Source: JBGQOG01 sp052113705 (GTDB taxonomy: Bacteria > Pseudomonadota > Alphaproteobacteria > Rhodobacterales > Rhodobacteraceae). Taken from it: a stretch of 9,713 nucleotides of DNA. This document shows positions 7,456 through 9,713 of this stretch, in pieces (positions within the stretch are counted from its first letter, which is position 1; every line of letters begins with the position of its first letter). Location of the stretch: contig NZ_JBGQOG010000040.1 in the NCBI RefSeq assembly GCF_052113705.1, positions 1 to 9,713 on the forward strand, written 5' to 3'. Both the position numbers and the translations under genes were made by a program. The notes beneath the pieces were generated by a model. That model searched no databases and had not been told where the DNA came from. It saw only the letters and a program-made list of their open reading frames with translations.

Positions 7456-7494
7456 ACCTGAAGGTCGTAGGTTCAAATCCTACTCCCGCAACCA
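7450..7494 (+). tRNA. 3' fragment of initiator tRNA-fMet (attR-like attachment site)
   Basis: The sequence holds the anticodon loop CTCATAA (7450-7456, anticodon CAT at 7452-7454), the 3' anticodon strand CCTGA, AAGGTCG, the T arm GTAGG-TTCAAAT-CCTAC, the 3' acceptor strand and an encoded CCA (7492-7494). The TTCAAAT T-loop and the CGCAACCA end are those of initiator rather than elongator tRNA-Met. The 5' half is missing: the bases before 7450 do not pair with the acceptor strand, form no D arm and mismatch two anticodon-stem positions. It is therefore not a functional tRNA but the tail left when an element integrated into the gene at the anticodon loop. The crossover is probably at or near CTCATAA. 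The intact copy is expected upstream of the integrase. Confidence 0.85.
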
Positions 7495-7533
7495 TACTTT
7501 CTAACAATATATCAAAGGCTTAGGCCGATGCAG

Positions 7534-7560
7534 AGCGCCCCATGGGGCGCTTTTTGCTTT
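7534..7560 (+). terminator. Rho-independent terminator, probably of the original tRNA-fMet gene
   Basis: A perfect 18-base palindrome AGCGCCCCATGGGGCGCT (7534-7551), almost all G/C, is followed by a T-rich run (TTTTTGCTTT, 7551-7560). It lies 40 bases after the CCA end of the tRNA-fMet fragment, where the native tRNA terminator would be. That supports the view that sequence right of 7450 is the original chromosomal or target side. It would also stop read-through from the helicase-PLD operon. Confidence 0.85.
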
Positions 7561-7637
7561 GCAACTCAGAACAACACATTCCCCAAAGATTCCAAACGCT
7601 TACGTCCAGTCCCGATTCTTACGTGCAACACCCATGC

Positions 7638-7677
7638 GACACGGAAACTGCCAGAAGTTCGCGGGACGTTCCGTGTC
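7638..7677. repeat. Inverted repeat GACACGGAA / TTCCGTGTC
   Basis: Nine-base perfect arms at 7638-7646 and 7669-7677 with a 22-base loop lie in the 180-base gap between the tRNA terminator and the 71-residue ORF. No T-run follows, so it is not a terminator. It could be an operator-like site or a chance match; nothing else is seen in this gap except a weak promoter candidate. Confidence 0.25.
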
Positions 7678-7686
7678 CGGCTGAAC

Positions 7687-7717
7687 TTGACCACTGCGCA
7701 AAGCAGAGCCGTTATGC
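7687..7717 (+). promoter_or_regulatory. Weak candidate sigma-70 promoter upstream of the 71-aa ORF
   Basis: TTGACC (7687-7692) matches five of six consensus -35 bases. TTATGC at 7712-7717 follows with a 19-base spacer, longer than ideal. It lies about 26 bases before the ATG at 7743. It is plausible only because a gene after the strong terminator at 7534 needs its own promoter. Confidence 0.25.
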
Positions 7718-7742
7718 CCCCGAAACCAACTCGGGGACGATC

Positions 7743-7958
7743 ATGCCCAAGACCAACGACGCCGCGCTGGATGCCTTCATCGCCGTCAAGGCCGAAATCG
7801 ACGCGCTGCTGGCACGGCTGGTCGCGCACAGCGCCGAACACTTCGGCTACAGTCCCGATGAGGTGAACTGGGGCCATGTCGGCACGCTGGACCACCACCG
7901 CGCCCGCCTTCGCGAAATCTCTGACATGGCGTTCCAAGAGGGACAGGGTCTTGAATAA
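7743..7958 (+). CDS. Small hypothetical protein (71 aa), prophage-associated type
   Basis: A 71-residue soluble protein without signal peptide or membrane segment. An N-terminal helix (residues 5-34, heptad-like leucines and alanines: AFIAVKAEIDALLARL) is followed by a conserved-looking core with Pro38, VNWGHVGTLDHH (41-52) and a second helix ending near residue 66. I remember small proteins with the core VNWGHVGTL in Rhodobacteraceae prophage and accessory regions, but know no function for them. The ATG at 7743 is chosen because GGGGACG lies about six bases upstream and the coding-like composition begins there; the frame is open back to 7542, but that part overlaps the tRNA terminator. The next gene starts 90 bases downstream on the same strand. 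Confidence 0.7.
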   Translation: MPKTNDAALDAFIAVKAEIDALLARLVAHSAEHFGYSPDEVNWGHVGTLDHHRARLREISDMAFQEGQGLE

Positions 7959-8048
7959 GGTCCTCGGCCAACTTCCTGCATTTCTGCAATCACGAGTGGT
8001 GACTAATTCTCCGTTGACGCCGCAAAGAGGATACCTGATCTTCCACGG

Positions 8049-9503
8049 ATGCTCCCATTCTCAACAGAATTTCCCGTCCGTGCCAGTCCGAACCGTGCCG
8101 CCTTCGTCTCCGAAGTAGTCGGCTGGTTGCGTGGTATGAGGCATCAGACCGTACTCTCCAGCGCTTCGGAGGCGGAACTGGATCGTGCAAATGTCCATGT
8201 ACGTTCGGCTATCGGCGAAGAACTCCGGATGCGGGAGCTTCAAACCTCTGACGGGTGGTCTGCCATCGGCGCACGGCATGACTTGCCGGACGACTTGGGA
8301 CGGGTGTGGCGTACCGAATGTGTTCTGCGGCGCGGGGCGGCAGAGGGTGGGCAGGATCTTGTACGTCTTCGCACCCAGTGTATCGCGACCACTGCTGGGG
8401 CAAGACTGGAGACGCCCAGAAAACCCTACCTCATCAAGGCTCTGCTCAAGAACGGTTGGGGAGGCAAAGACCGCCAACTATCGGTGTCAGATGCTCCCGT
8501 ATGGCTGAAAAGCGATAGCGAAGGCCTCTCAACGGCGAGTTCGGTGACCATGGGTGATGCCACAAAGTGGCTGCCTGTCGTGTACGTTTCCGCGACAGGC
8601 AAGTCGACGTGGGTCCTGAATCAAGCTGAGATCGAAAAGCTGGCCTATGATCTCGGCGGTATTGCGCACGTCGTTGTGGAACCAGACCGTGCGTTCTCGT
8701 TTTCTCTTCGCGAGCAGACTGACGCAAGGAATGCCTACGGCGGTACTTTGGCTTTGTCGGCGCCGGGCCAAGGCATTGTCAGAAGATATTACATCGGATG
8801 GCAAATCGAGGATGGGATCGAACTGGCTGCAACGATACGGGAGGCGGCAGCAAGCCTTCGGAGCCAGATGCCTTCCTTTGGGTGGGACTGGACCGAACTT
8901 CAGGAACAGGCCCTGCGTGCGCAGCGGTCAAGTGAGAAGGCCCGGCTAACAGCGTCTGAAAGCGAGCAGCTGTACCTCGAAGAGATCGAAAACCTGCAGG
9001 ACAGGATAAGTCAACTCGAACAGGCGCTTGTTGCCCGGCCAGCCGATAGTGTGGGAACCGATGAGGGAGAGTTCTCGGCCGACAATCTCATTCGTCGGAT
9101 CGGGCCCGAAATCTATTCCGGCGAAGTTTCGGACCGACTGCGCTTCGCTGCCAGAACAACGCTGGCGGTCGCTGATCGGATCGGACTGGATACACGCTCC
9201 AAAGTGATTCTACAGCGCGTTCTTGATCGGCTTCCGTTGTCGCCCGCACTTGCCGAACTTTCGCAGGACTTGGCGAGAGCAACAAAGGACCCGAAACGCG
9301 TTGCAAGCGAATTGACTTCTCTGCTGGCGCGACACGGCTACTCGGAGAAATCCGATAACAAACACATTCGGATGGAAGCCAATGACCTTTTCGATGGCCT
9401 TGATGCCATCACGATCCCAAAGACGCCGAGCGATCATCGAGGCCTGAAGAACCTGCGGTCGCAAATTGAACGCACGCTCGGCATTACCAAGCTTGACGGA
9501 TGA
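8049..9503 (+). CDS. Uncharacterised 484-aa accessory protein with coiled coil and HicA-like C-terminus
   Basis: I cannot name this protein. The N-terminal part (1-170) starts LPFSTEFPV and contains an apparent alpha/beta region rich in Arg. A central segment follows with VVYVSATG (about 176-183), LAYDLGGIAHVVVEP (from 198) and YGGTL (230 on), which looks like a conserved domain. Residues about 294-331 are charged and heptad-like, a probable coiled coil. The last 60 residues contain GYSEK, NKHIRM with His439, then ITIPKTPSDHRG and a final helix. That beta-beta-alpha order resembles the HicA mRNA-interferase / dsRNA-binding fold, suggesting RNA binding (inference). The ATG at 8049 is the first start after an in-frame stop at 8004, but its nearest AAGAGGA (8025-8031) is 17 bases away, so initiation is uncertain. 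It ends six bases before a convergent phage gene and lies outside the tRNA-bounded island. Confidence 0.75.
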   Translation: MLPFSTEFPVRASPNRAAFVSEVVGWLRGMRHQTVLSSASEAELDRANVHVRSAIGEELRMRELQTSDGWSAIGARHDLPDDLGRVWRTECVLRRGAAEGGQDLVRLRTQCIATTAGARLETPRKPYLIKALLKNGWGGKDRQLSVSDAPVWLKSDSEGLSTASSVTMGDATKWLPVVYVSATGKSTWVLNQAEIEKLAYDLGGIAHVVVEPDRAFSFSLREQTDARNAYGGTLALSAPGQGIVRRYYIGWQIEDGIELAATIREAAASLRSQMPSFGWDWTELQEQALRAQRSSEKARLTASESEQLYLEEIENLQDRISQLEQALVARPADSVGTDEGEFSADNLIRRIGPEIYSGEVSDRLRFAARTTLAVADRIGLDTRSKVILQRVLDRLPLSPALAELSQDLARATKDPKRVASELTSLLARHGYSEKSDNKHIRMEANDLFDGLDAITIPKTPSDHRGLKNLRSQIERTLGITKLDG

Positions 9504-9509
9504 CATGTG

Positions 9510-9713
9510 TCACGCCGCCACCGTCCCCATGCTATCCAGCCGCACAGCGCCGCTGGTGATGCCGTTCCCCGCAGCCCCGCCCGCAACGCCCACTAGGAAG
9601 CGACAGGTGCCGGGCACGTTAAAGAGGTTGCCGATGATCATCCCCTCGCCGAAGTTTATCCAGCCCGCGGGAGTGGCCACGGTGATAACCTCGCCTTTCT
9701 GAATATGGTTCTT
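9510..9713 (-). CDS. DUF2190-type phage structural protein, 5' end outside window and central part apparently deleted
   Basis: The minus-strand frame runs in from the right edge and stops at TGA (9510-9512), giving 67 visible residues. The N-terminal pattern KNHIQKGEVITVATPAGW, followed by a short hydrophobic IIGNLFNV, is that of DUF2190 (COG5471) proteins encoded in phage head modules near capsid and protease genes. The initiator Met is probably one codon beyond the edge. Typical members are about 110 residues. Here NLFNVPGT passes directly into FLVGVAGGAAGNG and AVRLDS, which resemble the family's final strand region, so roughly 40 central residues seem to be missing in frame. It may be a decayed gene or a short variant. 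A plus-strand frame over the same bases lacks protein-like features. It indicates prophage DNA beyond the right edge. Confidence 0.65.
   Translation of the reverse strand, partial: KNHIQKGEVITVATPAGWINFGEGMIIGNLFNVPGTCRFLVGVAGGAAGNGITSGAVRLDSMGTVAA

Larger units (their letters stand above)
1..7494. mobile_element. Integrated defence island in initiator tRNA-fMet (right part; left end outside window)
   Basis: The segment runs from an integrase to a 3' tRNA-fMet fragment and carries only defence-type cargo: a BcgI-like restriction-modification pair, a small ORF and a helicase-PLD protein. The tRNA fragment has the same orientation as the integrase, as expected if the intact tRNA-fMet (attL) lies just upstream of the integrase and this copy is attR. 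Base composition changes sharply inside the segment: one counted 60-base line of the methylase gene is about 48% GC and one of the helicase gene about 72%. The cargo therefore looks assembled from different sources. No conjugation, replication or virion genes are visible, so it resembles a small genomic island more than a complete phage or ICE. The left boundary is not visible. Confidence 0.6.

Noticed and set aside
7417..7494. A complete tRNA-Met gene ending at 7494
   Set aside because: The 77 bases needed for a full tRNA give no 5' acceptor strand matching the 3' strand, no D arm, and two anticodon-stem mismatches; only the 3' portion is tRNA.
7542..7742. N-terminal extension of the 71-aa protein back to 7542
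   Set aside because: It would begin inside the palindromic terminator, and no ribosome-binding site or coding-like pattern is seen before 7743.
9466..9702. Plus-strand ORF of 78 codons at the right edge
   Set aside because: It is the shadow of the minus-strand DUF2190 gene and its product is Pro/Ala/Thr-rich without recognisable features.
1..9713. CRISPR array or insertion sequence
   Set aside because: No regularly spaced repeats with unique spacers and no transposase gene with terminal inverted repeats were seen on either strand.

Overview
The window looks like accessory DNA of a high-GC alphaproteobacterium, most likely Rhodobacterales/Paracoccus-like. This rests on the GC-rich codon use of most genes, an initiator tRNA fragment of the type I associate with that group, and a small protein of a kind I remember from Rhodobacteraceae prophages. 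The assignment is inferred by eye, without a search.

Bases 1 to about 7494 form the right-hand part of a compact integrated defence island. It opens with the catalytic half of a tyrosine-recombinase integrase, whose N-terminus lies left of the window. Next comes a visibly AT-richer two-gene module that matches the BcgI-type (type IIB) restriction-modification architecture. One subunit combines a PD-(D/E)XK nuclease with an N6-adenine methyltransferase; the other is a specificity subunit with two repeated halves. A 40-codon ORF overlaps the end of the specificity gene and the start of the next gene. That next gene is GC-rich and encodes an 1131-residue fusion of an SF1 (COG1112/Upf1-like) helicase with a C-terminal phospholipase-D nuclease, the layout of type II Mokosh (MkoC). 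All reading frames here point the same way and touch or overlap (ATGA, TAGTG, then an 8-base overlap), so transcription and translation are probably coupled.

The island's right edge is marked by a 45-base 3' fragment of an initiator tRNA-fMet gene (7450-7494). It is followed by a perfect-palindrome terminator that probably belonged to the original tRNA. This fits an attR-type site, with the intact tRNA and attL expected left of the integrase. Short direct and inverted repeats lie just inside the junction, along with a coding-like minus-strand fragment that runs up to it.

Right of the junction (7495-9713) is different accessory or prophage-like DNA. It holds a 71-residue hypothetical protein, a 484-residue uncharacterised protein with a coiled coil and a HicA-like C-terminus, and, convergent at the right edge, a DUF2190-type phage structural gene that appears to lack its central part.

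The main points for follow-up are the coupled BcgI-like plus helicase-PLD operon, the tiny ORF at its module junction, the tRNA-fMet attachment site and the uncharacterised 484-residue protein.
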